Shown here: positions 1 to 8,349 of the stretch, piece by piece
Layout: every line of letters starts with the position of its first letter
How positions within the stretch are numbered: position 1 is the stretch's first letter
From: Paraburkholderia lacunae
Lineage (GTDB): Bacteria; Pseudomonadota; Gammaproteobacteria; Burkholderiales; Burkholderiaceae
DNA length: 64,000 nt
Assembly: GCF_003353175.1 (NCBI RefSeq)
Contig: NZ_QHKS01000005.1
Location: 186,001 to 250,000, forward strand
Reading direction: 5' to 3'
Made by a program: the position numbers and the translations under genes
The notes under the pieces: model-generated
What the model was told of the DNA's origin: nothing
What the model saw: only the letters and a program-made list of their open reading frames with translations
Database searches by the model: none

Positions 1-1
1 T

Positions 2-97
2 GTGAACAGCGGTTATGGCGCACCGATCGCCGGCAGCTCGCAAGCCGGCCGCCCGACTAGCGGCAACGACCGTCAGTCGGTTTACTTCGGCAACTAA
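2..97 (+). CDS. C-terminal end of an unidentified protein (partial)
   Basis: An open frame enters from the left edge and ends at a TAA at 95-97, giving 31 residues rich in Gly, Ser, Asn and Gln and ending in VYFGN. The terminator starting about 55 bases later supports this being the true 3' end of a rightward gene. Too little is present to name a family. The low-complexity, polar composition would suit the tail of a secreted or surface protein, but that is a guess. Confidence 0.5.
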   Translation: MNSGYGAPIAGSSQAGRPTSGNDRQSVYFGN

Positions 98-152
98 TCT
101 GCGCCGAAGCTGATGCAAACAAACATCGCCTGGGTAACAGGCGGTGGGCAAT

Positions 153-191
153 AAAAAACGCCGACCGGTTTTTTTCGGGCGGCGTTTTTTT
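153..191 (+). terminator. Rho-independent terminator of the left-edge gene
   Basis: An A-run followed by AACGCCG pairs with CGGCGTT and a run of seven T's. The stem-loop sits just after the left-edge gene. With A's on one side and T's on the other it could act in both directions. The rest of the gap up to 384 shows nothing I can name. Confidence 0.75.
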
Positions 192-383
192 CGTTTACGG
201 TCCGCGTGGGCGGTTTGCCTCGGGACCGGAGCCGCGGTTCCTCCAGCTGACTCGACCGGCACCTTCAGACGGCGCCGACCGTCAAGCATGCCGGGCAGTC
301 TGGCGGTTCGGTTGGTAGTGAAATTGGCGGGCAGGCGTCGTCGGCGTGCGGGGTGCCAGGGTGCGAGGCAGTGCGGGGGCAGC

Positions 384-704
384 CTAATGCATGGTGCGAT
401 GCCGGCGGCCGATATCGTCGAACAGCGCGCGGCTCGGTTCGAGTGCGAGCAGCCACGATTCGTCGTAGCCACTCAGATTGTCGAGCGCCTCGCGCAGCCG
501 CTCGATCGCCACGGCGGGAATCTCGACACGGGCTTCGACGCCGCTCGACAGACCCGAAATGCTGGCGAGCTGCACCAGCGCGTCGGCCGCTTCGGCCACG
601 TCCGCTGCAAAAACCAGATGTGTGTTCAACAACTCGACCAACCCGGGCGACGCCGCAACATCGTCGACGTTGAGTTGTACTGCCAGAAAGGTGGCTTTGT
701 TCAT
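384..704 (-). CDS. Small hypothetical protein, 106 aa
   Basis: This encodes a soluble acidic protein starting MNKATFLAVQLNVDD and ending RRHRTMH. A strong GAGGAG ribosome-binding site lies about 7 bases before the ATG at 704, which decides the start; the frame stays open well upstream but without coding character. No signal peptide, membrane segment or catalytic motif is visible. The composition (alternating beta-like and alpha-like stretches, many Ala, Leu and Val) fits a small globular domain. It stands alone: the gene on its right reads the other way. I do not recognise the family. Confidence 0.7.
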   Translation of the reverse strand: MNKATFLAVQLNVDDVAASPGLVELLNTHLVFAADVAEAADALVQLASISGLSSGVEARVEIPAVAIERLREALDNLSGYDESWLLALEPSRALFDDIGRRHRTMH

Positions 705-968
705 CTCCGACTCCTCACAGGATCTGAGCGTATTGCGTACGGCGCATTGCGGCAGCATGACTGAGTATAGGTGAGGCCTCAATGGGTTCAATAAATCACG
801 CGAGTGGCGCGGCTCAGCTCGGGGACAGCCGTGAGACCGGCCGTCAGGCTCACCGTCGGACCTATAATTGGGCCAGTCGAAATGGGCGGCTTTGCTGGTC
901 GGGCTGCCCCGATGGGCCTCCGGGGTAGCGAGCAGGGGAAGACCGCGCCATTCAACCGTCGATTCACC

Positions 969-1280
969 ATGAAGATCATTCGCAGCAAGAATTTCACCGC
1001 GACGCGGCCATGGGGCGCGCTCGATATCGCCAACATGGGCGGCATCACGACGCGTCTGCATTGGACAAATCAGCCGTACAAATGGCACGTCAACGACGGC
1101 GAGGAAGTGTTCGCCGTGCTCGATGGACGCGTCGAAATGCGTTACCGCGAAGCGGGTGTCGAACAGTCGACCGTTCTGGAAACGGGCGATGTGTTCTACG
1201 CGTCGGCCGGCACCGAACATGTCGCGCACCCAATCGGCGTGGCGCGCATTCTGGTGGTCGAGGCGCAAGGCAGCGTCTGA
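969..1280 (+). CDS. Small cupin-domain protein, 103 aa
   Basis: This encodes a single-domain cupin: a compact beta-barrel that in this superfamily usually binds a metal or a small ligand. The first cupin motif is recognisable around residues 33-50 (the stretch WHVNDGEEVFAVLDGRVEM). The second is around residues 68-85 (TGDVFYASAGTEHVAHP, with the conserved G-D and H). The ATG at 969 (MKIIRSKNF) was chosen because the longer upstream frame has no coding character. Related proteins are generally annotated only as cupins, so the substrate is unknown. It is followed by a rightward lipoprotein gene about 150 bases on, with no evidence of co-transcription. Confidence 0.75.
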   Translation: MKIIRSKNFTATRPWGALDIANMGGITTRLHWTNQPYKWHVNDGEEVFAVLDGRVEMRYREAGVEQSTVLETGDVFYASAGTEHVAHPIGVARILVVEAQGSV

Positions 1281-1431
1281 AGTTCGCCGCGGCGCCGGTG
1301 CGCTCGCGTGTGCACACGGCGGGCATAATGGGTGCTGCCGCTTCGCTTGAACACTACACTGCGCCGCGCTTTCCCACATCTTGCCGCGGGCGCCGGCGGA
1401 TCAATTGAATCAACCTGTCGAGGATCGTCAC

Positions 1432-2181
1432 ATGACAAGACAATGGCAAATCGCGGGGTCCCGGTTTCTGATCGTGGCCGCGTTTGGCGTCGTGCTCGGC
1501 GGCTGTACGACGATGCCGTGGGAAAGCACGCCGTTCTACAGCAGTACGCCGAGCCGGCCGACCACCCTCGGCAATGTTCCCGTGCCGGCCGGCTTCTACC
1601 GCGTCAATCCGGGTGACACACTCCCCGGGATTGCATCGGCGTTCGGCCGTCGGCCGCAGGATCTTGCTACGTGGAACGGTCTGGCGCCGAATACCACTGC
1701 GGTCGGTCCGGGACAGGTGTTGCGCGTTGCGCCGCCGATGGCGTCCGGCAGTGTGGTGACGCCGCCGGCCAATGTGGCCGGCGCCAACGCTGCCGCCGCC
1801 GTCCCGCAGCAGGGCGTGCTGCTGTGGCCGTTACGCGGGCCGGTGCTGAAAGGCTTCGCGCCGGGCAAGTCGAACGGCATCGTGATCGGCGGCCGCGCCG
1901 GCGATCCGGTCAAGGCCGCGGCCACCGGCCGGGTGGTGTACGCCGGCTCCGGTATCGAGGCGTACGGGCCGCTGATCATCATCAAGCACGACGATTCGTT
2001 GATTACCGCTTACGGACAAAACAGCACGCTGCTCGTCAAGGAAGGCGACGCCGTCGCGCAAGGCCAGACCATCGGCGAAGTCGGCGTGGATAGCCGGGGT
2101 GTGGCGTCGATCCAGTTCGAAGTCCGGCAGAACGGCCAACCGGTCGATCCGCTTGCCTGGCTGCCGAAGTCTGGCGGCTGA
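1432..2181 (+). CDS. NlpD-like LysM/LytM lipoprotein, catalytically degenerate
   Basis: The protein has 249 aa. It starts MTRQWQIAG, then has a hydrophobic signal and the lipobox LGGC, so it is predicted to be an outer-membrane or periplasmic lipoprotein. A LysM peptidoglycan-binding domain lies near residues 55-105 (YRVNPGDTLPGIASAFG). A C-terminal M23/LytM domain follows (GDPVKAAATGRVVYAG ... VKEGDAVAQGQTIGEVG). Active M23 enzymes need an H...D pair and an HxH motif. Here the HxH region reads IQFEVR and the usual AYAHN reads AYGQN, so the zinc ligands are missing. That is the pattern of NlpD/EnvC-type proteins, which activate cell-wall amidases instead of cutting. The stop codon is supplied by the first unit of the tandem repeat that follows. 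Confidence 0.8.
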   Translation: MTRQWQIAGSRFLIVAAFGVVLGGCTTMPWESTPFYSSTPSRPTTLGNVPVPAGFYRVNPGDTLPGIASAFGRRPQDLATWNGLAPNTTAVGPGQVLRVAPPMASGSVVTPPANVAGANAAAAVPQQGVLLWPLRGPVLKGFAPGKSNGIVIGGRAGDPVKAAATGRVVYAGSGIEAYGPLIIIKHDDSLITAYGQNSTLLVKEGDAVAQGQTIGEVGVDSRGVASIQFEVRQNGQPVDPLAWLPKSGG

Positions 2182-2380
2182 GTTTCGGCGGCTGAGTTTC
2201 GGCGGCTGAGTTTCGGTGCTGAGTTTCGGCGGCTGGGTTTCGGTGCTGAGTTCCGGTGCTGAGTTCCGGTGCTGAGTTTCGGCGGCTGAGTTCCGGTGCT
2301 GAGTTCCGGCGCTGGGTTTCGGCGGCTGAGTTTCGGTGCTGCGTTTCGGCAGCCGAGTTTCGGTGCCGAGTTTCGTCGAT
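2172..2380. repeat. Imperfect 13-14 bp tandem repeat array
   Basis: About 15 head-to-tail copies of a unit close to GCTGAGTTTCGGCG alternate between 13 and 14 bases. Variants include GAGTTCCGG and GGGTTTCGG. The array begins inside the last codons and stop of the LytM lipoprotein gene and runs toward ltaE. Several frames stay open through it only because the unit lacks stops in them. The mixed unit length means no single frame is preserved, which argues that it is non-coding. Confidence 0.9.
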
Positions 2381-2588
2381 GACATCCGGCGGTGAGTCCG
2401 GCACATGAGCCGGGGCCGGTGGGAGCGGCGGCTGCGGGTTTTTAGCGCGATGCTCGGCGCATCGGTAATTGAAATACACTCTGTGGTTCAGCAGCTAGAG
2501 CCGGGCCCGCCGCACCAGGCTATCGAGCTAAACCTGCGAAGCGGCACATCGGCCGGCCGTCACCGGCCGTCAAATACAGGACTTCACA

Positions 2589-3596
2589 ATGATCGATTTG
2601 CGCAGCGATACCGTAACCCGTCCGACGCCGGCCATGCTCGCGGCCATGTCTGCCGCCGAAGTGGGCGATGACGTCTGGGGCGACGACCCGACCGTGCTGC
2701 GTCTGCAAGCGAGCGTCGCCGAGCGTGCCGACAAGGAGGCCGGCCTGTTTTTCCCGAGCGGCACGCAAAGCAACCTGGCCGCGCTGATGGCGCACTGCGC
2801 GCGGGGCGACGAATACATCGTCGGCCAGTTGGCGCACACCTATAAGTACGAAGGCGGCGGCGCTGCGGTGCTCGGCAGCATTCAGCCGCAGCCGCTCGAA
2901 AATGCCGTCGACGGTTCGATCCCGCTCGACAAGATCGCCGCCGCGATCAAGCCGATCGACAACCACTTCGCGCGCACGCGGCTGCTCGCGCTGGAAAACA
3001 CCATCGGCGGCAAAGTGCTGCCGGCCGGTTACGTCGCTGAAGCAGTGCAGCTGGCGCGTCAGCACGGCCTGTCGGCTCACCTCGACGGCGCGCGCGTCTA
3101 TAACGCGGCAGTGGCATCCGGGCAGCCGGTCGCGGCGCTGTGCGGGCCGTTCGACTCGATATCCATCTGCTTTTCGAAGGGCCTGGGCGCGCCGGTCGGC
3201 TCGGTGCTGGTCGGCAGCCGGTCGCTGATCGACATGGCACACCGCTGGCGCAAGGTGCTGGGCGGCGGCATGCGCCAGGCCGGCGTGCTGGCGGCGGCTT
3301 GCCTGTATGCGCTCGATCACAACGTCGAGCGCCTCGCCGAAGATCATGCCAACGCCGCGCATCTGGCTGCCGGCCTCGCCGATGTCGAGCAGGTCAAGGT
3401 GCAGTCTGTGGCGACCAACATGGTGTTCGTGCAGTTTCCGCAGCAGCATTGCGCGCAGCTCGAAGCATGGCTCAAGGAGCGCGGCATCCTCACACAGATG
3501 CTGTATGCGTCGCGCTTCGTCACGCATAAGGATGTGTCGCGTGCCGATATCGACACGTTTGTCGCGGCTGTGAAGGGATATTTCGCCGCGCATTGA
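2589..3596 (+). CDS. ltaE: Low-specificity L-threonine aldolase
   Basis: This is a PLP-dependent enzyme that cleaves L-threonine and L-allo-threonine to glycine and acetaldehyde in the cytoplasm. At 335 aa it is the usual length for the family. The N terminus MIDLRSDTVTRPTPAM and the stretch VGDDVWGDDPTV are family signatures. The PLP lysine is K197 in SKGLGAPVGS, and the acid pairing with PLP is in HLDGARV. The ATG at 2589 follows a short spacer with no competing start. The gene is convergent with the MFS gene downstream and separated from it by a shared terminator. It appears to be monocistronic. Confidence 0.93.
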   Translation: MIDLRSDTVTRPTPAMLAAMSAAEVGDDVWGDDPTVLRLQASVAERADKEAGLFFPSGTQSNLAALMAHCARGDEYIVGQLAHTYKYEGGGAAVLGSIQPQPLENAVDGSIPLDKIAAAIKPIDNHFARTRLLALENTIGGKVLPAGYVAEAVQLARQHGLSAHLDGARVYNAAVASGQPVAALCGPFDSISICFSKGLGAPVGSVLVGSRSLIDMAHRWRKVLGGGMRQAGVLAAACLYALDHNVERLAEDHANAAHLAAGLADVEQVKVQSVATNMVFVQFPQQHCAQLEAWLKERGILTQMLYASRFVTHKDVSRADIDTFVAAVKGYFAAH

Positions 3597-3630
3597 TTCA
3601 GCGGCGTGGCCGGGTAGTCGAAGCGGCAAA

Positions 3631-3675
3631 AAAAAGCGGGCGCACTGTCACGGCAGCGCGCCCGCTGCGCTTTTA
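3631..3675. terminator. Bidirectional terminator between ltaE and the MFS gene
   Basis: A-run plus AGCGGGCGC (3635-3643) pairs with GCGCCCGCT (3658-3666), followed by GCGC and a T-run. It sits between two convergent genes, and the T-run overlaps the stop of the leftward one. The A/T-flanked stem would terminate ltaE rightward and the MFS gene leftward. Confidence 0.8.
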
Positions 3676-5124
3676 CGCTGACTCCGCCGATGCCTTGGCG
3701 TGCACGCCGGCTCGATGCGACGGCGCCAGAAGCCGCAGCCCGCTTGCAAGGCTCGCCGCGCCGGCGAAGCAAGCGCCCGCGCCCAACGCGAGCGTCGGCC
3801 CATGCCGGCCGGCGATGCCGAAGCTCAGCGCGACCAGCGCAGCGCCGGTGGCCTGCCCCAGCAGCCGCGCGGTCGCGACAATACCGCTGGCGCCGCCGCT
3901 GCGCTCGGGCGGCGCGCTGGCCATCAGCGCCTTCAGATTCGGCGACTGAAAGAAACCGAAGCCCGCACCGCACACCGCCATCCGGATACCGATGTCGAGC
4001 ACATGCGGATGCACCGGCAACAACGCGAGCGATGTCATTCCCGCCGACAACACCGCAAGCCCTATCGCGCCGAGCAAGCCTGGCGGATAGCGGTCGGACA
4101 GCCTGCCCGCCAGCGGCGCGGCCAATGCCACCACCACCGGCCACGGCGTCATCAGAAAGCCGGTCTCGACCTGGCTGCGATGCAGCACATCCTCGAAGTA
4201 GAACGGCAGCGACACGAACGCCAGCCCTTGCGCGGCGAACGAGCACACCGCGGTCACCGCCGACAACGCGAACACCGGCCGCTTGAACAGATCGACGGGC
4301 AGCATCGGCGCCGGGTGCCCCGCCTCGCGCCGGATCAGCAGCAACCCAAACAGGAAGGCAACCGCCGCCGCGCTCACTACCCGTTGCGCCGGAGCCCGTT
4401 GAGCCGCCTCGCCGAGCGCGAAGATCAGCGCGGCAAAGGTGACGACGTTGAGCAGGGCGGCGAGCGGGTCGAAGTGGTGCGTGCCGCGCTCGGTGTGCGG
4501 CAACGCCGGCCATGCAACGGCGAGCGCCAGCAGGCCGAGCGGCACGTTGATCGCGAACAGCCACGGCCATGCCGCCACCGACAGAATCAGCGACGCCACC
4601 GTCGGCCCGACCGCGAACGACACACCGACGATCAGCGCGTTGGTGCCCACGCCGCGTCCGAGCCGATGCGGCGGATACAGATAGCGGATCAGCGCGATAT
4701 TCACGCTCATGATCGCGCTCGCGCCGAGCCCTTGCAGCACGCGCGCGGCGGCCAGCAGCGGCAGGGTCGAAGCAAGCGAACAGGCTAGCGACGCCAGCGT
4801 GAACAGCGCAATCCCACCGATATAAATCCGCCGATGTCCGACGATGTCGCCGAGCGCGGCGAGGGGCAGCAGCGTCGCGACCGTCGCGAGCTGGTAGGCG
4901 TTGACGATCCATATCGACGCGGCGGGCGCCGCGTGCAGATCGGCGGCGATGGCGGGCAGGGCGGTGTTGGCGATCGCGGTGTCGAGCGTGGCGAGCGCAA
5001 CGGCGAGCAGGATCGCGGCCATCGCGCGGCGGTTGGCCGCTGACATCGAGCCGTCCGCCGGCCAGGTACGGGTGGAGGTGGCGCTGGATTTGTCGGACAA
5101 GGCGTGGCTCGTCGGGTTGAGCAT
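3673..5124 (-). CDS. MFS drug exporter, DHA2 (EmrB/QacA-like, 14-helix) family
   Basis: This encodes an inner-membrane proton-driven exporter of 483 aa with about 14 hydrophobic helices. Motif A is visible as GDIVGHRRIYIGG and motif C-like glycine-rich helices follow. The opening DTAIANTALPAIAADL matches the DHA2 signature at the end of helix 1, with the substrate-linked acidic residue. The start at 5124 (MLNPTSHALSDKS) was chosen because the longer frame upstream is Arg/His-rich without coding character; a start at the internal Met before SAANRRAM is also possible. The substrate cannot be read from sequence. No regulator lies beside it. Confidence 0.85.
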   Translation of the reverse strand: MLNPTSHALSDKSSATSTRTWPADGSMSAANRRAMAAILLAVALATLDTAIANTALPAIAADLHAAPAASIWIVNAYQLATVATLLPLAALGDIVGHRRIYIGGIALFTLASLACSLASTLPLLAAARVLQGLGASAIMSVNIALIRYLYPPHRLGRGVGTNALIVGVSFAVGPTVASLILSVAAWPWLFAINVPLGLLALAVAWPALPHTERGTHHFDPLAALLNVVTFAALIFALGEAAQRAPAQRVVSAAAVAFLFGLLLIRREAGHPAPMLPVDLFKRPVFALSAVTAVCSFAAQGLAFVSLPFYFEDVLHRSQVETGFLMTPWPVVVALAAPLAGRLSDRYPPGLLGAIGLAVLSAGMTSLALLPVHPHVLDIGIRMAVCGAGFGFFQSPNLKALMASAPPERSGGASGIVATARLLGQATGAALVALSFGIAGRHGPTLALGAGACFAGAASLASGLRLLAPSHRAGVHAKASAESA

Positions 5125-5781
5125 GCCGAAGCGTCGGCCGCGCCAAAGGTGGCGCGGTGCGCAAGCGGCAGGGTGGTGTGGAGCGGAGCGGAGCGCGCGT
5201 GGCCCGAATCCATCGGTCAGGGCGGCTCGCGCAGTGAATGAAGTGATTGTTACAGAGTCGTGGAAATCGTGCTGGGAGCGCGGCAGCCCGGTGGCCGTTC
5301 GGGCACTGCCGTAATGCAACTAACGGTCAAGCCCGGCACGCGCCTCCGAGCCCGCGCGGCTCGCGCACCATACGAGTTCGCGCGGCAAAACCGTTCAGCA
5401 GGGGAGGTGGGCCGATTCGAACACCTGGCGCGGGCATCGAGTCGTTCATCCGCGCGTCACGTGGTAGAAAAATAATCGCGCTGTATCCTGTCGAAGCGCG
5501 CCTGCATCGCACGCAATGGTTTGCCTCTTTTGCACGCCGATGCACGCGCGCAGTGCCCGCCAACACGCCGCGTGCACCGCGCGCGTGCGCAAAACCCGCG
5601 AAGTATCCCGCATCGGCGGGCATGGCATGTGCGTGATTCCCGCTCGCGCCCGCCGGTGTTCGCGGGTCGTAAAATGTCCTACTCTGTTGGTTAGTTTGTT
5701 AATCCGCCTGACCGGCACGCGCCTCCCGTCCGTCATCTGTGCGGTTCGCGTTCGCCGCGTCGCTTTTTCCCGGAGGCTTCG
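5125..5781. other. Long divergent intergenic region upstream of the MFS gene and glgP
   Basis: This 657-base gap separates two divergent genes. Several short frames are open on both strands but none has coding character. It must hold the glgP promoter. An AT-rich patch near 5670-5702 is the likeliest place, but I cannot assign -35 and -10 boxes with confidence. The glgP ribosome-binding site CGGAGG lies at about 5771-5776. Confidence 0.5.
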
Positions 5782-8235
5782 ATGACAGCCGTCGATCTGG
5801 AATTCGACCAGCTCAACAGTACCGTCGACGCGCTACGGCGCTCAATTTCCAATCGCATGATGTACGGCGTCGGCAAGGACGCCGTCACGGCTCACCCGCA
5901 CGACTGGCTGCACGCCGCCGCGCTTACCGTGCGCGACCGGCTGGTCGCGCGCTGGATGAAAACCACGCGCCTGCAATACGAACAGGACGTGAAGCGCGTC
6001 TATTACCTGTCGATGGAATTCCTGATCGGGCGTACGTTCACGAACGCGTTGCTCGCGCTCGGCATTTACGATCAGATGAAGGAAGCGCTCGCGAGTCTCG
6101 GCGTGGACATGGAAGCGCTGACCGATCTCGAGCCGGATGCCGCGCTCGGCAACGGCGGCCTCGGGCGGCTGGCCGCCTGCTTCCTCGATTCGATGGCGAC
6201 GCTCGGCATTCCGGGCTTCGGCTATGGCATCCGCTACGAATACGGCATGTTCCGTCAGGAGATCGTCAATGGCGAGCAGGTCGAAGCGCCGGACTACTGG
6301 CTGCGTGCGGGCAATCCGTGGGAGTTTCCGCGGCCCGAGATCAAGTACATGGTGCACTTCGGCGGCCGCACGGTGCAGCGCGGCGAACACGTCGAATGGA
6401 TCGACACCGAGCATGTGAACGCCACGGCCTACGACACCGTCATTCCCGGCTACGCGACCGCCGCGACCAACACGCTGCGCCTGTGGTCGGCGCGCGCGAC
6501 CGAGGAACTCGACCTCGGCGCGTTCAACCGCGGCGACTACCGCAACGCGGTCGATACGAAGAACATGTCGGAGAACGTGTCGCGCCTGCTGTATCCGGAC
6601 GACTCGACGCCGGCCGGCCGCGAACTCCGGCTGCGCCAGGAATACTTCTTCGTCTCGGCGACGATGCAGGATCTGATCCGCCGCTATCAGCGCACGCACA
6701 GCACGTTCGGCCGCTTCGCCGAGAAAGTGGCGGTGCATCTGAACGATACGCACCCCGTGCTGGCGATTCCGGAACTGATGCGTTTGCTGGTGGACGTGCA
6801 TCACGTGCCGTGGGACAAGGCGTGGAAACACATCACGCAGATGTTCTCGTACACGAATCACACGCTGATGCCGGAGGCGCTCGAAACGTGGGACGTCGAG
6901 ACGCTCGCGCGTTTGCTGCCGCGCCATCTGGAGATCATCTTCGAGATCAACGCGGAGTTTCTCAAGCACGTCAGCGAGCAATCGTGGCATGACAGCGAGA
7001 TGATCCGCCGCATTTCGCTGGTCGACGAATATGGCCAGCGGCGCGTGCGGATGGCCCATCTGGCGATCGTCGCGAGTCAGAAGGTGAACGGCGTGTCGAA
7101 GCTGCATTCGCAACTGATGACGCGCGACATCTTCGCCGACTTCGCGCGCCTCTATCCGGACCGCTTCACCAACGTGACCAACGGCATCACGCCGCGGCGC
7201 TGGCTCGCGCAGGCGAGTCCGTCGCTGTCTTCGCTGATCGATCAGCAGATCGGCAAACACTGGCGCAGCAATCTGTTCGAGCTGGAGCAACTGCGCGATT
7301 TGCGCAACGACACGGCGTTCGTCGACGCTTTCCGTGAAGCGAAGCGGCAGAACAAGATGCGCCTCGTGCAGCGTCTCGCGCATCACACGAAACTGCGCTT
7401 CGATCCCGATGCGCTGTTCGACCTCCAGGTCAAGCGCATCCACGAATACAAACGGCAGTTGCTGAACGTGCTGCACGTGATCGTGCGCTACAACCAGATT
7501 CGCGACGACCCCGAGCACGACTGGGTGCCGCGGGTGGTCATGTTCGCCGGCAAGGCCGCGTCCGCCTATCGAATGGCGAAGACGATCATCAAGCTGATCG
7601 GCGACGTCAGCCAGAAGGTCAACCACGATCCGCTGGTCGGCGACCGGTTGAAGGTGGTGTTCGTGCCGAACTATGGTGTGAGCGTGGCCGAGCTGATCAT
7701 TCCGGCAGCCGATCTGTCGGAGCAGATTTCGATGGCCGGCACGGAAGCGTCGGGCACCGGCAACATGAAGCTCGCGCTCAACGGCGCGTTGACGATCGGC
7801 ACGATGGACGGCGCGAACATCGAGATCTGCGACGCGGTGGGGCGCGAGAACATCTTCATCTTCGGCCATACCGCCGACGAAGTGGACAGCCTGCGCGCCA
7901 CCGGTTACCGGCCGCGGCAAATCTATGAGGAGAATCCGGAACTGCGCATGGCGCTCGACCAGATTCGCTCGGGCTTCTTCTCGCCGGACGATCCGCGGCG
8001 GTTCTCCGACATCTTCCACACGCTGGTCGATTGGGGCGATCACTACATGGTGCTCGCGGATTTTGCGGCGTTTGCGAAGGCGCAAGCGGAAGTGGACGCG
8101 CGTTTCGTCGACAAACGCGCGTGGGCCGAGAGCGCGATCGAAAACGTGGCGGGCATGGGGCAGTTTTCGTCGGACCGCACGATCGGCGAATATGCACGCA
8201 ATATCTGGCACGTGAATCCGGTCACGATCGAGTGA
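5782..8235 (+). CDS. glgP: Glycogen/maltodextrin phosphorylase
   Basis: This 817-aa GT35 enzyme phosphorolyses the non-reducing ends of alpha-1,4-glucans to glucose-1-phosphate in the cytoplasm. The PLP-binding lysine is K663 in EASGTGNMKLALNG, followed by the family signature TIGTMDGANIEI. Other hallmarks are ALGNGGLGRLAACF, GYGIRYEYGMF and YTNHTLMPEALE. The length equals bacterial GlgP. The start MTAVDLEFDQ is preceded by a clear CGGAGG site. No other glycogen gene is nearby, so it looks monocistronic, with a strong terminator about 70 bases after the stop. Confidence 0.96.
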   Translation: MTAVDLEFDQLNSTVDALRRSISNRMMYGVGKDAVTAHPHDWLHAAALTVRDRLVARWMKTTRLQYEQDVKRVYYLSMEFLIGRTFTNALLALGIYDQMKEALASLGVDMEALTDLEPDAALGNGGLGRLAACFLDSMATLGIPGFGYGIRYEYGMFRQEIVNGEQVEAPDYWLRAGNPWEFPRPEIKYMVHFGGRTVQRGEHVEWIDTEHVNATAYDTVIPGYATAATNTLRLWSARATEELDLGAFNRGDYRNAVDTKNMSENVSRLLYPDDSTPAGRELRLRQEYFFVSATMQDLIRRYQRTHSTFGRFAEKVAVHLNDTHPVLAIPELMRLLVDVHHVPWDKAWKHITQMFSYTNHTLMPEALETWDVETLARLLPRHLEIIFEINAEFLKHVSEQSWHDSEMIRRISLVDEYGQRRVRMAHLAIVASQKVNGVSKLHSQLMTRDIFADFARLYPDRFTNVTNGITPRRWLAQASPSLSSLIDQQIGKHWRSNLFELEQLRDLRNDTAFVDAFREAKRQNKMRLVQRLAHHTKLRFDPDALFDLQVKRIHEYKRQLLNVLHVIVRYNQIRDDPEHDWVPRVVMFAGKAASAYRMAKTIIKLIGDVSQKVNHDPLVGDRLKVVFVPNYGVSVAELIIPAADLSEQISMAGTEASGTGNMKLALNGALTIGTMDGANIEICDAVGRENIFIFGHTADEVDSLRATGYRPRQIYEENPELRMALDQIRSGFFSPDDPRRFSDIFHTLVDWGDHYMVLADFAAFAKAQAEVDARFVDKRAWAESAIENVAGMGQFSSDRTIGEYARNIWHVNPVTIE

Positions 8236-8301
8236 GGGGTGCTCGATGCGGCTTGTCAGATTCTACTGACTACGGAGTGCCGGGGCGCTCGCTCAAATGA
8301 A

Positions 8302-8334
8302 CAAGGCCGGTTCGCAAGAACCGGCCTTTTTTCC
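8302..8334. terminator. Terminator after glgP, shared with the convergent lipoprotein gene
   Basis: AAGGCCGGTTC pairs with GAACCGGCCTT around a four-base CGCAA-like loop, followed by a run of T's. It lies between two convergent stop codons and has a textbook shape for a Rho-independent terminator. Confidence 0.88.
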
Positions 8335-8349
8335 AGCGCTCGATGAATC

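Noticed and set aside
2036..2479. Leftward frame with RNSAAETQH-type repeats
   Set aside because: It only reads through the 13-14 base tandem repeat and its flanks; mixed unit lengths and lack of any start signal make a real protein unlikely.
5400..5440. GATTCGAA-type stretch as a tRNA T-arm
   Set aside because: No acceptor stem, D-arm or anticodon arm could be built around it.
5842..8211. 789-codon antisense frame opposite glgP
   Set aside because: It is a high-GC shadow of a strongly conserved enzyme gene.
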